From IMG/VR virus record IMGVR_UViG_3300032294_001909, positions 1 to 62,170 of that record: a DNA stretch of 62,170 nucleotides. The stretch is one strand, 5' to 3'. Positions 1 to 6,205 of this stretch are shown piece by piece (the first letter of the stretch is position 1; each line of letters begins with the position of its first letter). Under the pieces are notes generated by a model. The model saw only the letters and a program-made list of their open reading frames with translations. It made no database searches and was not told the DNA's origin. The DNA is from a virus. The position numbers and the translations under genes were made by a program.

Positions 1-468
1 CATTGCCCCGACGCCAGCAGGATCGGCGGCAAACATCTTGAGAAGATTAGTAATCTCCTCGGTGATCTTACCGCTGGGAACGAACCCACCATCGGGATTG
101 ATTCGCCCGAAGAAGATGTTTGCACCGAACGGACCACCATCGGTGATCATCACCGAACCGTTGTACTTGGACCGCTCCCCAGCCAGACCCAACACCACCT
201 TCTGGCCACTCTCCGTCGTGAGGCGGATCTTCGGGTACTTGAGCTTCGCGGATGCCGTCTTGATGAGGGAGATAATCCCCGCCACCTCCAGCATCTCGGT
301 GGGCTCCGGGGCAGGGCGCACCGCCTTGTTCGTGAGAGTGACCACCCAGTACATCTGCTTGTCAGTCAGCCCACGCTTCCGGCCTTGAATAATCAGGTCA
401 TTGGCAAACTGCTTGTCACGAGGCCCGAGGTTAGGAAGAACCGCTTCGAGGTTGTCGATGATCTGCAT
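1..468 (-). CDS. Hypothetical protein, C-terminus cut by window edge
   Basis: Leftward reading frame starting MQIIDNLEAVLPNLG and open for 156 codons to the window edge, so the C-terminus is not seen. The ATG at 468-466 is preceded by GGGAG with normal spacing and by a sigma70-type promoter at 510-537. The N-terminal part (DKQFANDLIIQGRKRGLTDKQ) looks like a small helical domain. I do not recognise a catalytic motif. It is the last visible gene of the GC-rich leftward arm, with its own inverted repeat and promoter, so it is probably transcribed alone. Confidence 0.75.
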   Translation of the reverse strand, partial: MQIIDNLEAVLPNLGPRDKQFANDLIIQGRKRGLTDKQMYWVVTLTNKAVRPAPEPTEMLEVAGIISLIKTASAKLKYPKIRLTTESGQKVVLGLAGERSKYNGSVMITDGGPFGANIFFGRINPDGGFVPSGKITEEITNLLKMFAADPAGVGAM

Positions 469-509
469 TGCTTTCTCCCGCTGAAGTGTTTGCTGCGGTG
501 GACACTGCT

Positions 510-537
510 AACCTAGCACATCCCGGGAAAACCGCAA
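510..537 (-). promoter_or_regulatory. sigma70-type promoter for the 1-468 gene
   Basis: Leftward TTGCGG (537-532), 16-bp spacer, TAGGTT (515-510) preceded by TGC. The -10 hexamer and its TGC extension match the promoter at 1442-1470. Confidence 0.5.
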
Positions 538-582
538 CCCCCCTTGACAACCATCGGGCCACGGGTTATGCGCGGGCGGGCC

Positions 583-627
583 GTGATAAAATGCGTTGTG
601 GGCAACACTAGGGTAGTATTTTATCAC
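583..627. promoter_or_regulatory. Intergenic inverted repeat 1
   Basis: Arms GTGATAAAAT (583-592) and ATTTTATCAC (618-627), arm starts 35 bp apart. It lies between the end of the GP88-type gene and the promoter of the next leftward gene, 45 bp upstream of that -35 box. Confidence 0.85.
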
Positions 628-663
628 ACTTCTGGGAACCGGTTTCCCGGCCCCCGTTATCGA

Positions 664-1398
664 TTAGTGTAGCACGTACGCCGTGGGCTCCGTCTTGTCC
701 CAGCACTTGGTGCAGTTATTCTCCGCACACTTGTGGGAGTTACCGGGTATCGTGGCGGGGCAAGCATTGTGCTTCGGGAAAGTCTCTAGTATCGGCAGAC
801 CACGGATGACTGTCGTGCCAGCAGCGAACCCGGGAATCTCGGGCGCAGCTTCGTCAAGCGCCAGCGCGGACGGGCGCAGGGAAACGTTTGGGAGGTTTCC
901 AAACTCTTGAAGAGTATCTAGCATAGAGGGGATAACCCAGCTACGGGTAGGGAACCAAAACCGAACGTCGGGGAGCGCTTGGGCAATCTTGATCCATGCC
1001 CGCACATAAGCCACCGCGAAAAAGTCCCCGGAGTCGTGGCCCCGGAAAAGCGGAACCTTAGCGGCCCGCACACTTTCCCGGATCATGTCCACCATAGCGG
1101 CAATGAATTCTGCCCCGTTGTCGTGAGCCAGCGTTTCGATAATCCACCCGAAGCGCGCAAGCTGCGCCTTTTCCGTGCTAGGCATATTGTAGAATCCTGC
1201 CGTAGCGTAGCACTCGTGGCAAACGGCATTCTCGCCGGCCCGTTTCATGGACACCTTGGCCCCGGGGCAGGTAGTAACCGCCGGGAGGCTCCACGAATAG
1301 CAGGGCATCTTGGACGGCGTGGAAAGGGAAATGGTTTCCCCATTGGACATCGTGCGGGCAATACGGGGGAAGCGCTTCGCGGCGGCGGTGCGGGGCAT
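664..1398 (-). CDS. GP88-type phage protein
   Basis: 244 residues. The Cys pattern CPGAK...CHECYA near residue 60 and the block FRGHDSGDFF...FWFPTR match the family named after mycobacteriophage gene product 88 (established family, function unknown). A second Cys cluster (CPATIPGN...CAENNCTKC) lies at the C-terminus, so metal or Fe-S binding is likely by inference. The frame is open to 1482, but that codon and the next ATG lie upstream of or close to the -10 box at 1442-1447. The ATG at 1398 has GGAG nine bases before it, so MPRTAAAKRF is taken as the start. Confidence 0.75.
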   Translation of the reverse strand: MPRTAAAKRFPRIARTMSNGETISLSTPSKMPCYSWSLPAVTTCPGAKVSMKRAGENAVCHECYATAGFYNMPSTEKAQLARFGWIIETLAHDNGAEFIAAMVDMIRESVRAAKVPLFRGHDSGDFFAVAYVRAWIKIAQALPDVRFWFPTRSWVIPSMLDTLQEFGNLPNVSLRPSALALDEAAPEIPGFAAGTTVIRGLPILETFPKHNACPATIPGNSHKCAENNCTKCWDKTEPTAYVLH

Positions 1399-1441
1399 CT
1401 TGGCTCCGTGCATTGGGGAGGGTACATCGGGGAACGCCACT

Positions 1442-1470
1442 AACCTAGCATCTTGGGAAATCTTTGGCAA
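1442..1470 (-). promoter_or_regulatory. sigma70-type promoter for the GP88-type gene
   Basis: Leftward TTGCCA (1470-1465), 17-bp spacer, TAGGTT (1447-1442) with upstream TGC. It sets the transcript start near 1435 and excludes the longer ORF start. Confidence 0.55.
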
Positions 1471-1514
1471 CCCCCTTGACAAGGACTGGACACCGTGTTA
1501 TGCGGGCGCCAACG

Positions 1515-1558
1515 GTGATAAAATACATGTTATGTATGTAATATAGGCATTTTATCAC
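1515..1558. promoter_or_regulatory. Intergenic inverted repeat 2
   Basis: Arms 1515-1524 (GTGATAAAAT) and 1549-1558 (ATTTTATCAC), arm starts 34 bp apart, 44 bp upstream of the -35 box of the GP88-type gene. Confidence 0.85.
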
Positions 1559-1569
1559 CAAAAGGGAAG

Positions 1570-1590
1570 CCCCCGGCGAAGTGCCGGGGG
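1570..1590 (-). terminator. Terminator hairpin after the acidic protein gene
   Basis: Eight-base stem CCCCCGGC/GCCGGGGG with a 5-nt loop, followed leftward by CTTCCCTTTT. It sits between the stop codon at 1602 and inverted repeat 2. Confidence 0.7.
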
Positions 1591-1601
1591 CGTTCCTTGG
1601 A

Positions 1602-2000
1602 TTAGAACGGCAGGTCGTCGTTCAATTCCTCGACCTGAATTTTCAGGTCGAAGTCATCGAACCCGTTGTGGTATCCGGCCACCGGCTGCTGGGCGTCGGG
1701 GTCGTTGAAATCCCTGTCTTCGGGATGCGGCCCCGGCTCCCCGGTGTAGTAGGGGTTCCGCTCCCACGTGTCGTAGGAGGTGAGGATCCATTCCCGGTCG
1801 GGGTTCTCCCGCCCGACGTTCCACGCATACTCCCGCATGGCCTCGGCGGGGGTGGCGGGGTGGTCGTTCTCTCGTTCCCACGCCATCTGGTTGTACTCCT
1901 TCTCCTCCCAGTCGAGGTCGTCGTGGTCACCCCACCCCTCCATTGCTTCCTCCCACCCGTCGAGGTCGATGTTTTCCCGGTCGTCGTAGTAGTCGCTCAT
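1602..2000 (-). CDS. Highly acidic protein with SSB-like C-terminal tip
   Basis: 132 residues, extremely rich in Asp and Glu, with many Trp and Tyr. It ends ...VEELNDDLPF, closely resembling the C-terminal tip of bacterial single-stranded DNA binding protein (DDDIPF), the docking peptide for RecO, PriA, exonuclease I and others (established). No OB fold is visible, so it is not an SSB itself. An acidic DNA-mimic or decoy for SSB-binding host enzymes is my inference. The start MSDYYDDREN at 2000 is chosen because AGGAG precedes it; the frame is open 20 codons further upstream. Confidence 0.7.
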   Translation of the reverse strand: MSDYYDDRENIDLDGWEEAMEGWGDHDDLDWEEKEYNQMAWERENDHPATPAEAMREYAWNVGRENPDREWILTSYDTWERNPYYTGEPGPHPEDRDFNDPDAQQPVAGYHNGFDDFDLKIQVEELNDDLPF

Positions 2001-2051
2001 TGTGGATCTCCTGTTGCGGTGGCGGCGGGCTGCGGAGTGCAACCCACGCGC

Positions 2052-2080
2052 AATGTGCAACGGGCGGGAAGCCTTTACAA
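2052..2080 (-). promoter_or_regulatory. Weak promoter candidate for the acidic protein gene
   Basis: Leftward TTGTAA (2080-2075), 17-bp spacer, CACATT (2057-2052). Poor -10 match; the neighbouring TGTAAC repeat suggests activator dependence. Confidence 0.3.
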
Positions 2081-2097
2081 GAGGGAGTTTAGAAATT

Positions 2098-2114
2098 GTT
2101 ACACAACTGTTACA
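2098..2114 (-). promoter_or_regulatory. TGTAAC direct repeat, copy A
   Basis: Two TGTAAC hexamers on the minus strand (2114-2109 and 2103-2098) in an 11-bp period, ending 11 bp from inverted repeat 3. The same layout recurs at 5597-5613 and 6122-6138. Confidence 0.6.
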
Positions 2115-2125
2115 CTCGGGGTCGC

Positions 2126-2160
2126 GTGATAAAACATAGGTCGCCCGTGCATTTTATCAC
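2126..2160. promoter_or_regulatory. Intergenic inverted repeat 3
   Basis: Arms GTGATAAAAC (2126-2135) and ATTTTATCAC (2151-2160), arm starts 25 bp apart. It belongs to the short-spacing class that carries a TGTAAC repeat. Confidence 0.85.
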
Positions 2161-2172
2161 GCCCCGTGAAAA

Positions 2173-2200
2173 GGGGGAGAGGGCCGAAGCCCCCTCCCCC
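2173..2200 (-). terminator. Terminator after the 2207-2596 gene
   Basis: Long GC stem GGGGGAG-GGGGC / GCCC-TCTCCCCC with a tetraloop, followed leftward by TTTTC. Confidence 0.8.
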
Positions 2201-2206
2201 ACCCGA

Positions 2207-2596
2207 TCAGAGAAACTTGGAGATTGCCTTGAACGTGGAGGCAGAGACCATCTCCTCGTCAGTCATCTTGAGGATGCGGATGGCGTTCTCCACTTCGTTG
2301 ATGTCGTCATCGATACGGTATCTATGATCGACAGGCTCCGGGCGCTTGGCGATGAGGTCGGCGGGAATCATGAATCGCGCCGTCACGGATTCGGTGCTGC
2401 GGGCGTGGCCTACGGTATCCTTGTGAGCCATCTTCCACGAGGACACATCCAGCGAAGCGATCACCATCTTGTCCCACTTCTCCAACTCCTTGGTGTACTT
2501 CTCGTACAGAGCGGGGTACGCCTTCATCTCCTTCAGCTTCTTCTCCAGAGCAGCGATCACCTTCTTGGTTTGCACCTTCACGGTAATTCCAGCCAT
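2207..2596 (-). CDS. Hypothetical helical protein
   Basis: 129 residues, start MAGITVKVQTKK with GGAGAACGCG before the ATG. The N-terminal third is rich in Lys, Glu and Leu and probably forms a coiled coil (ALEKKLKEMKAYPALYEKY). No known family is recognised. It lies 61 bp downstream of the 2658-3200 gene with no inverted repeat or promoter between, so the two are probably one operon from the promoter at 3233-3261. Confidence 0.7.
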   Translation of the reverse strand: MAGITVKVQTKKVIAALEKKLKEMKAYPALYEKYTKELEKWDKMVIASLDVSSWKMAHKDTVGHARSTESVTARFMIPADLIAKRPEPVDHRYRIDDDINEVENAIRILKMTDEEMVSASTFKAISKFL

Positions 2597-2618
2597 CGCG
2601 TTCTCCGGTAGAGGTGGT

Positions 2619-2642
2619 GCCCCCCGGCGGATGCCGGGGGGC
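2619..2642 (-). terminator. Intercistronic GC hairpin
   Basis: Stem GCCCCCCGGC/GCCGGGGGGC between two genes of one operon. No U-run follows, so it more likely protects or attenuates the mRNA than terminates it. Confidence 0.55.
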
Positions 2643-2657
2643 GGTACTGCTATCTTG

Positions 2658-3200
2658 TCACGCCAGTTCCAGCACGTTCCCGTTCACCGCCGCCCGCGAG
2701 ACGTTGGTCAACGTAAACATACGATACCGCCCGGAGGGAAGCAACTTCTCAATCCGGCGCTTGGCGATAGTCTTCGGTGCAGACTTGACCGGCTTCCGAG
2801 GAGTTCCCTCCTGAATCACGATCTTATGATTCAGCAGCCCCGACACATACAGCGCACCCGTTTCGTTGTGCATCCTGACACCGGGGAACCCGTCCACATT
2901 GGTATAGGTGTCCTTGTTGGTGTATGCGGAGTTATTCCCGATCCCCTTGGTGAGAGATTCGTTCCGGCTGTTCAGGAGTTCCTGTGCGGCCTGAATCACA
3001 TGGGGCCGCGCCCCAATCTTCTGGAGCAGGGGGAGGATGCGGTTCAACTTCACGATGTCCTTCGCGTACAGCGTCTCCGTCGTGGCCCCAAGGATAAGGT
3101 GATACTTGGCGACCTCCCCCGTCTCCTTGGTGGTGTAGGTGAAGCTGGCGAAGTGTGCGCTTATGCGCCGTGCGAGTGCTTCGAGTAGCTGGTGAATCAT
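2658..3200 (-). CDS. Hypothetical basic protein
   Basis: 180 residues, start MIHQLLEALARRISAHF with GGAGAG upstream. The middle contains HLILGATTETLYAKDIVKLNR and the C-terminal third is Lys/Arg-rich (RKPVKSAPKTIAKRRIEKLL), which would suit nucleic-acid binding (inference). No family recognised. It is the first gene of a two-gene leftward operon behind the best sigma70 promoter of the arm (TTGACA-N17-TATTCT). Confidence 0.7.
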   Translation of the reverse strand: MIHQLLEALARRISAHFASFTYTTKETGEVAKYHLILGATTETLYAKDIVKLNRILPLLQKIGARPHVIQAAQELLNSRNESLTKGIGNNSAYTNKDTYTNVDGFPGVRMHNETGALYVSGLLNHKIVIQEGTPRKPVKSAPKTIAKRRIEKLLPSGRYRMFTLTNVSRAAVNGNVLELA

Positions 3201-3232
3201 GGGTTATACTCTCCGTTAGAGTGTGAGCCCCA

Positions 3233-3261
3233 AGAATAGCGTGGGGCAACCCCGGTGTCAA
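3233..3261 (-). promoter_or_regulatory. Strong sigma70-type promoter
   Basis: Leftward TTGACA (3261-3256), 17 bp, TATTCT (3238-3233). Inverted repeat 4 ends 14 bp upstream of the -35 box. Confidence 0.75.
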
Positions 3262-3275
3262 CCCCCCACTTTTGC

Positions 3276-3319
3276 GTGATAAAATGTTCTTGTATATGGA
3301 ACGCCGTGCATTTTATCAC
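3276..3319. promoter_or_regulatory. Intergenic inverted repeat 4
   Basis: Arms 3276-3285 and 3310-3319, GTGATAAAAT/ATTTTATCAC, arm starts 34 bp apart, 14 bp from the -35 box. Confidence 0.88.
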
Positions 3320-3339
3320 GCCCGGAGGGCGAGAAAAAC

Positions 3340-3363
3340 CGCCGCCCCCCGGAGGGGGCGGCG
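3340..3363 (-). terminator. Terminator after ardC
   Basis: Ten-base stem CGCCGCCCCC/GGGGGCGGCG followed leftward by GTTTTTC: a canonical intrinsic terminator. Confidence 0.85.
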
Positions 3364-3373
3364 TCTTCTCCTC

Positions 3374-4243
3374 TTACTGTTCCTCGCTGGACTCCTTAGC
3401 GAACGTGACCCCTAGGATGTGGTCGGCTGCTTTCTGCGCGGCGGATGCGGCGTCGAGAATCAGGCGGGGCTCCTTGCCCAACCGCGTTGCCCAATGCTGG
3501 ACGTAGGCGGTGCTGTTGTCCTGCACCGCGTCGAGGATTCCGCACTCAGCCGACAGGAACGCCGCCGTCATTTCGGCAATCAATTCCTCGCGGCTGTAGG
3601 GGTCGGTGCCGAACGTGCCGTCGAGCTTCCGGTCGAGTCTCGTGGCGTGTCCCGTGCTGTGCGCCATCTCGTGAAACATCGTGGAGTAGTAGCTTTCGGC
3701 GTTCACAAACTGAGCCAGCAGGGGCATCGTGATCTCGTCTCGTGAGGGCGTGTAGAACGCCATGTCGGACGATTGCACGGTAATCTTGGGGGGATTCTTC
3801 ATACCCCGCACCACCGATTCCGCCGCCGCAATGGGCTCCTTAGCCTTGACCTCCTCCACCTTGACGTTGCAGCCGTTCGTCTGAGCGAGGTTCCACACGT
3901 TGTACCAGCGAAGCATGGGGATGGTCTTCTTCTCCCCGGTGGCCTTGTCGGCAACCTCCTTGAAATTCCAGAACATGATCGGGGTGGCCTTTTCCCCCGT
4001 GTTGATGCGCCCCCCAAGGGCGTTGCAGCCCTTGAACGTCACCCATTGGCCGGTGGGGTAGCTCTTGATCTGCTGCAACATCCCCAAGAACAGGGCGTTG
4101 CTGCCACGGTACGGCTTCTTCGACTGGGCATTGTGGGGACGCCCCAGCATCCCCCCGGACCACGGCTTGCGCCACGGGATGACGCCGCCGTTGAGGGCGT
4201 CGATGAATCGCTGCGCGATAGTGTCGCGAATGTCCTGTTGCAT
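3374..4243 (-). CDS. ardC: ArdC-type anti-restriction protein
   Basis: 289 residues in the family's usual layout. The N-terminal ssDNA-binding domain (about 1-130) carries IAQRFIDALNGGVIPWRKPW and later MFWNFKEV. A zincin-like C-terminal domain has the metal motif FHEMAHSTGH and the downstream glutamate helix REELIAEMTAAFL. ArdC proteins bind single-stranded DNA and protect incoming plasmid or phage DNA from type I restriction (established). It is transcribed alone. Start MQQDIRDTI is preceded by GGGGGAAC. The key residues HExxH are intact, so the protein should be functional. Confidence 0.92.
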   Translation of the reverse strand: MQQDIRDTIAQRFIDALNGGVIPWRKPWSGGMLGRPHNAQSKKPYRGSNALFLGMLQQIKSYPTGQWVTFKGCNALGGRINTGEKATPIMFWNFKEVADKATGEKKTIPMLRWYNVWNLAQTNGCNVKVEEVKAKEPIAAAESVVRGMKNPPKITVQSSDMAFYTPSRDEITMPLLAQFVNAESYYSTMFHEMAHSTGHATRLDRKLDGTFGTDPYSREELIAEMTAAFLSAECGILDAVQDNSTAYVQHWATRLGKEPRLILDAASAAQKAADHILGVTFAKESSEEQ

Positions 4244-4285
4244 TGTTCCCCCTGTCGGGTGGTGAGGTGTTGCGGTGAACGGCTG

Positions 4286-4314
4286 TATAATGCCCCCGGC
4301 GACCGCCGCCGCAA
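4286..4314 (-). promoter_or_regulatory. Promoter candidate for ardC
   Basis: Leftward TTGCGG (4314-4309), 17 bp, ATTATA (4291-4286); TTATAC one base earlier with an 18-bp spacer is an alternative -10. Confidence 0.5.
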
Positions 4315-4332
4315 CAGGGGGAAACCGCCGCC

Positions 4333-4367
4333 GTTACATTCCCGTTACAATGTCACGGGTTTGTAAC
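4333..4367 (-). promoter_or_regulatory. TGTAAC repeat cluster, copy B
   Basis: Minus-strand TGTAAC at 4349-4344 and 4338-4333, 11-bp period, plus an inverted copy (TGTAAC on the plus strand, 4362-4367). Lies between inverted repeat 5 and the ardC promoter. The rest of the 300-bp gap holds only this promoter, the inverted repeat and a terminator. Confidence 0.55.
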
Positions 4368-4420
4368 AGTCTCGTGGGGGCACTTGACAAACGGCGGCTA
4401 CCGTGTTACACGCGGGTGCG

Positions 4421-4487
4421 GTGATAAAATGCCACGGGCGATGATAAAATAACATAGGCGGTTGTTTCTTGAGGAGCATTTTATCAC
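4421..4487. promoter_or_regulatory. Intergenic inverted repeat 5 with extra half-site
   Basis: Arms 4421-4430 and 4478-4487 (57 bp apart) plus an additional ATGATAAAAT half-site at 4441-4450, giving three half-sites. Confidence 0.8.
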
Positions 4488-4505
4488 GGTTGTGGACACA
4501 AAAAA

Positions 4506-4535
4506 ACTGGGGGAGCGGTTTCTCGCTCCCCCAGT
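4506..4535 (-). terminator. Terminator after the 4544-4759 gene
   Basis: Twelve-base stem ACTGGGGGAGCG/CGCTCCCCCAGT followed leftward by TTTTTT. Confidence 0.9.
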
Positions 4536-4543
4536 CTCTTGCG

Positions 4544-4759
4544 TTAGCTGTGGGTGTATCCGTCCTTCTCCACACCCAACCACAGCCCGCTGGTGGCCTG
4601 TACCATCACGGCACCGCTCCCGTCGAAGATCGGATGCACCTTCATCGTTCCCCCCTTCACCGATTCGGGGAACCGCTCCCCGACGTTTTCCAACGCCTTG
4701 CGCTGCTGCGGGGTCAGGGTCACGACGGGATCACCGCTGGCGTTCCAAACGATTTTCAT
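4544..4759 (-). CDS. Hypothetical small protein
   Basis: 71 residues, start MKIVWNASGDPVVTLT with CAGGAGAAG upstream. Contains PQQRKALENVGERFPESVKGG. Not recognised. It is second in an operon after the 4820-5083 gene; the two are separated by a long GC hairpin without a U-run and no promoter. Confidence 0.65.
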   Translation of the reverse strand: MKIVWNASGDPVVTLTPQQRKALENVGERFPESVKGGTMKVHPIFDGSGAVMVQATSGLWLGVEKDGYTHS

Positions 4760-4784
4760 GAGTGCTTCTCCTGTTGGGGACAGT

Positions 4785-4811
4785 ACCGGGGGGAGGGAAT
4801 CTCCCCCCGGT
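4785..4811 (-). terminator. Intercistronic GC hairpin
   Basis: Eleven-base perfect stem ACCGGGGGGAG/CTCCCCCCGGT between two co-directional genes; no U-run. Confidence 0.5.
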
Positions 4812-4819
4812 GTTCACGG

Positions 4820-5083
4820 TCACGGCTTCTCGTTCGTTTCCTTGCCGGTGATTTCCAGCATCCGGTGGTTATACAGCGCGGTCAGGTCGGCGTAGGCTTC
4901 CTGAAGGCCCCGGCGACTCTGGACATACCGGCGACCCGTCAGGGTGGTTGCGGCTTCTCGCATCGCGGGCGGCGTGTACATCCGGCTGGCCTTGATTCCG
5001 TGGTCAAGGTACATACGCAAGGCGCTGGCGATGACCTTGATCCGGTACGCTTCAATCTGCTGCGGCGTGGTGAACGCTTTCAT
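4820..5083 (-). CDS. Hypothetical protein, paralogue of the 7702-7926 product
   Basis: 87 residues, start MKAFTTPQQIEAYRIK with GGGGA before the ATG. It shares along its length the pattern TTPxQIEAxR...VIxSAxxxYL...GxKAxRxYTPxxMR...TGxxYxxSRxGL with the gene at 7702-7926. This marks a duplicated small family inside this arm. Predicted all-helical; function unknown. First gene of a two-gene operon behind inverted repeat 6. Confidence 0.72.
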   Translation of the reverse strand: MKAFTTPQQIEAYRIKVIASALRMYLDHGIKASRMYTPPAMREAATTLTGRRYVQSRRGLQEAYADLTALYNHRMLEITGKETNEKP

Positions 5084-5142
5084 GCTGTCCCCGTGTTAGG
5101 AGGGTGTCGGATAGGGGCCGGAGTGCCCCGCCCGACGTTTCC

Positions 5143-5171
5143 AACCTAGCACTATTCGACCCGGAACGCAA
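5143..5171 (-). promoter_or_regulatory. sigma70-type promoter
   Basis: Leftward TTGCGT (5171-5166), 17 bp, TAGGTT (5148-5143) with TGC extension; 13 bp downstream of inverted repeat 6. Confidence 0.6.
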
Positions 5172-5184
5172 TAGTCACTTTTGG

Positions 5185-5239
5185 GTGATAAAATGCCATA
5201 GGTGATAAAATGCTGAAGGGCAGCATGAAATTTTATCAT
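5185..5239. promoter_or_regulatory. Intergenic inverted repeat 6 with two left arms
   Basis: Left arms GTGATAAAAT at 5185-5194 and 5202-5211; right arm ATTTTATCAT at 5230-5239. The outer arms start 45 bp apart, one further helical turn than the 35-bp class. Confidence 0.8.
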
Positions 5240-5257
5240 CATTTATGGCACAAAAAA

Positions 5258-5293
5258 CTGCGGGGTGCCGGTAGAGTTCACGGCACCCCGCAG
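5258..5293 (-). terminator. Terminator after the zinc-ribbon gene
   Basis: Thirteen-base stem CTGCGGGGTGCCG/CGGCACCCCGCAG followed leftward by TTTTTTG. Confidence 0.9.
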
Positions 5294-5300
5294 CTTCCTG

Positions 5301-5495
5301 TCACCCGTACAGGTCGCCGCCGTTCTCCAAGATGGTGGCGCACCCGTTGCAGTAGGCGTAGTGCGGCTGGATCCGCACCACCTTGCCGCACCCCGCGCAC
5401 TTTTTGCGGACGTTCGTGCGCTGCGTCTTGCGGTAGAACGCCCGCACCTCCGGGTCGTCGCCGCCGTGCCACTCGCCAAAGTTATCGTCGTACAT
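5301..5495 (-). CDS. Small zinc-ribbon protein
   Basis: 64 residues, start MYDDNFGEWHGGDD at 5495 with GGAGG eight bases before. The frame is open further upstream only from a TTG without an RBS. Cys pairs CAGC...CNGC spaced like a zinc ribbon sit in the C-terminal half (VRKKCAGCGKVV...YAYCNGCATI). A DNA- or RNA-binding role is inference. Single-gene unit behind inverted repeat 7. Confidence 0.7.
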   Translation of the reverse strand: MYDDNFGEWHGGDDPEVRAFYRKTQRTNVRKKCAGCGKVVRIQPHYAYCNGCATILENGGDLYG

Positions 5496-5576
5496 TGCCC
5501 AACCCTCCGGTTTCGGTTCCGGCGTTTCCGGGGTGGATCCGCCTACGGCGGAATATACGGCCAGATCAAGGGGGAA

Positions 5577-5605
5577 ACCATAGGCGTTGCACAATTGTTA
5601 CACAA
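5577..5605 (-). promoter_or_regulatory. Promoter candidate for the zinc-ribbon gene
   Basis: Leftward TTGTGT (5605-5600), 17 bp, TATGGT (5582-5577). The -35 overlaps the TGTAAC repeat, which fits activator-dependent or repressed control. Confidence 0.4.
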
Positions 5606-5634
5606 TCGTTACAATCACCAATCGGTGATAAAAT
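5595..5634. repeat. 40-bp direct repeat, copy 1
   Basis: Identical over 40 bp to 6120-6159. It contains the TGTAAC pair (5613-5608, 5602-5597) and the proximal arm of inverted repeat 7, showing recent duplication of a whole control module. Confidence 0.9.
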
Positions 5635-5658
5635 AACCTAGATGGCGCATTTTATCAC
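5625..5658. promoter_or_regulatory. Intergenic inverted repeat 7
   Basis: Arms 5625-5634 and 5649-5658, arm starts 24 bp apart; TGTAAC repeat 11 bp away. Confidence 0.87.
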
Positions 5659-5663
5659 AACTT

Positions 5664-5691
5664 CTCCGGGGCCGGTTTCCCAGCCCCGGAG
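5664..5691 (-). terminator. Hairpin after the 5699-6019 gene
   Basis: Nine-base stem CTCCGGGGC/GCCCCGGAG with a 10-nt loop; the 3' tail is not U-rich, so termination is less certain than at its neighbours. Confidence 0.5.
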
Positions 5692-5698
5692 GGTCGTA

Positions 5699-6019
5699 TC
5701 ACTCTTCCGTGAAATCTTCGATTGCTTCGTCCAGAGTCTCGAACGGACCAAACCATGCCGAATCCGGGAGGCAACCCGGGAGGCAGTAGCACCAGCACCA
5801 GCCACCTTCCAGCCCCATCTCGCGCACAATCGCGTCCAGCATCAGGTCACGCACTCGCGAGTTCATGCTGGCCAGACGGAACTCCGGGAGCTTCATGAAC
5901 TCGTGAATCTCATCTTCCAGCCCTGCGGCCAATTCCGTCGCCGTCAATTGCGCGACCATGACGTTGGGGAGCTTGTGCGGATCCAACTCATCCGCCTTGC
6001 GCGAGTGATACATGGCCAT
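5699..6019 (-). CDS. Hypothetical protein with Cys/Trp cluster
   Basis: 106 residues, start MAMYHSRKADELDPHK at 6019 with GGAGG upstream. The frame is open to 6130, but that part lies within and upstream of the promoter. A conspicuous GGWCWCYCLPGC segment lies near residues 73-84, possibly metal binding. Acidic C-terminus (ETLDEAIEDFTEE). Not recognised. Confidence 0.68.
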   Translation of the reverse strand: MAMYHSRKADELDPHKLPNVMVAQLTATELAAGLEDEIHEFMKLPEFRLASMNSRVRDLMLDAIVREMGLEGGWCWCYCLPGCLPDSAWFGPFETLDEAIEDFTEE

Positions 6020-6076
6020 TAGTCCAACCCTCCGGGTTTGGTTTGGAAGCCCCGAATCGTTCGGGGCTTCGCCCCG

Positions 6077-6105
6077 AAGATAGGTGGGCGCAAGCCCAAA
6101 ATCAA
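6077..6105 (-). promoter_or_regulatory. sigma70-type promoter
   Basis: Leftward TTGATT (6105-6100), 17 bp, TATCTT (6082-6077). Confidence 0.55.
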
Positions 6106-6119
6106 GCACGGCGACACGC

Positions 6120-6159
6120 TTGTTACACAATCGTTACAATCACCAATCGGTGATAAAAT
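6120..6159. repeat. 40-bp direct repeat, copy 2
   Basis: Identical to 5595-5634; carries TGTAAC pair (6138-6133, 6127-6122) and the proximal arm of inverted repeat 8. Confidence 0.9.
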
Positions 6160-6183
6160 GCATGTACTGGGGCATTTTATCAC
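6150..6183. promoter_or_regulatory. Intergenic inverted repeat 8
   Basis: Arms 6150-6159 and 6174-6183, arm starts 24 bp apart; TGTAAC repeat 11 bp away. Confidence 0.87.
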
Positions 6184-6205
6184 CGCTGGAGGGGGCAAAA
6201 AAAAA

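Noticed and set aside
1399-1482. Longer N-terminus of the GP88-type protein
   Set aside because: The upstream start codons lie at or upstream of the -10 box and lack an RBS.
4469-5149. Long plus-strand ORFs in the GC-rich arm (for example 226 aa here, 197 aa at 3773-4366)
   Set aside because: They cover terminators, inverted repeats and promoters of the minus genes, lack RBSs and arise from high GC content.
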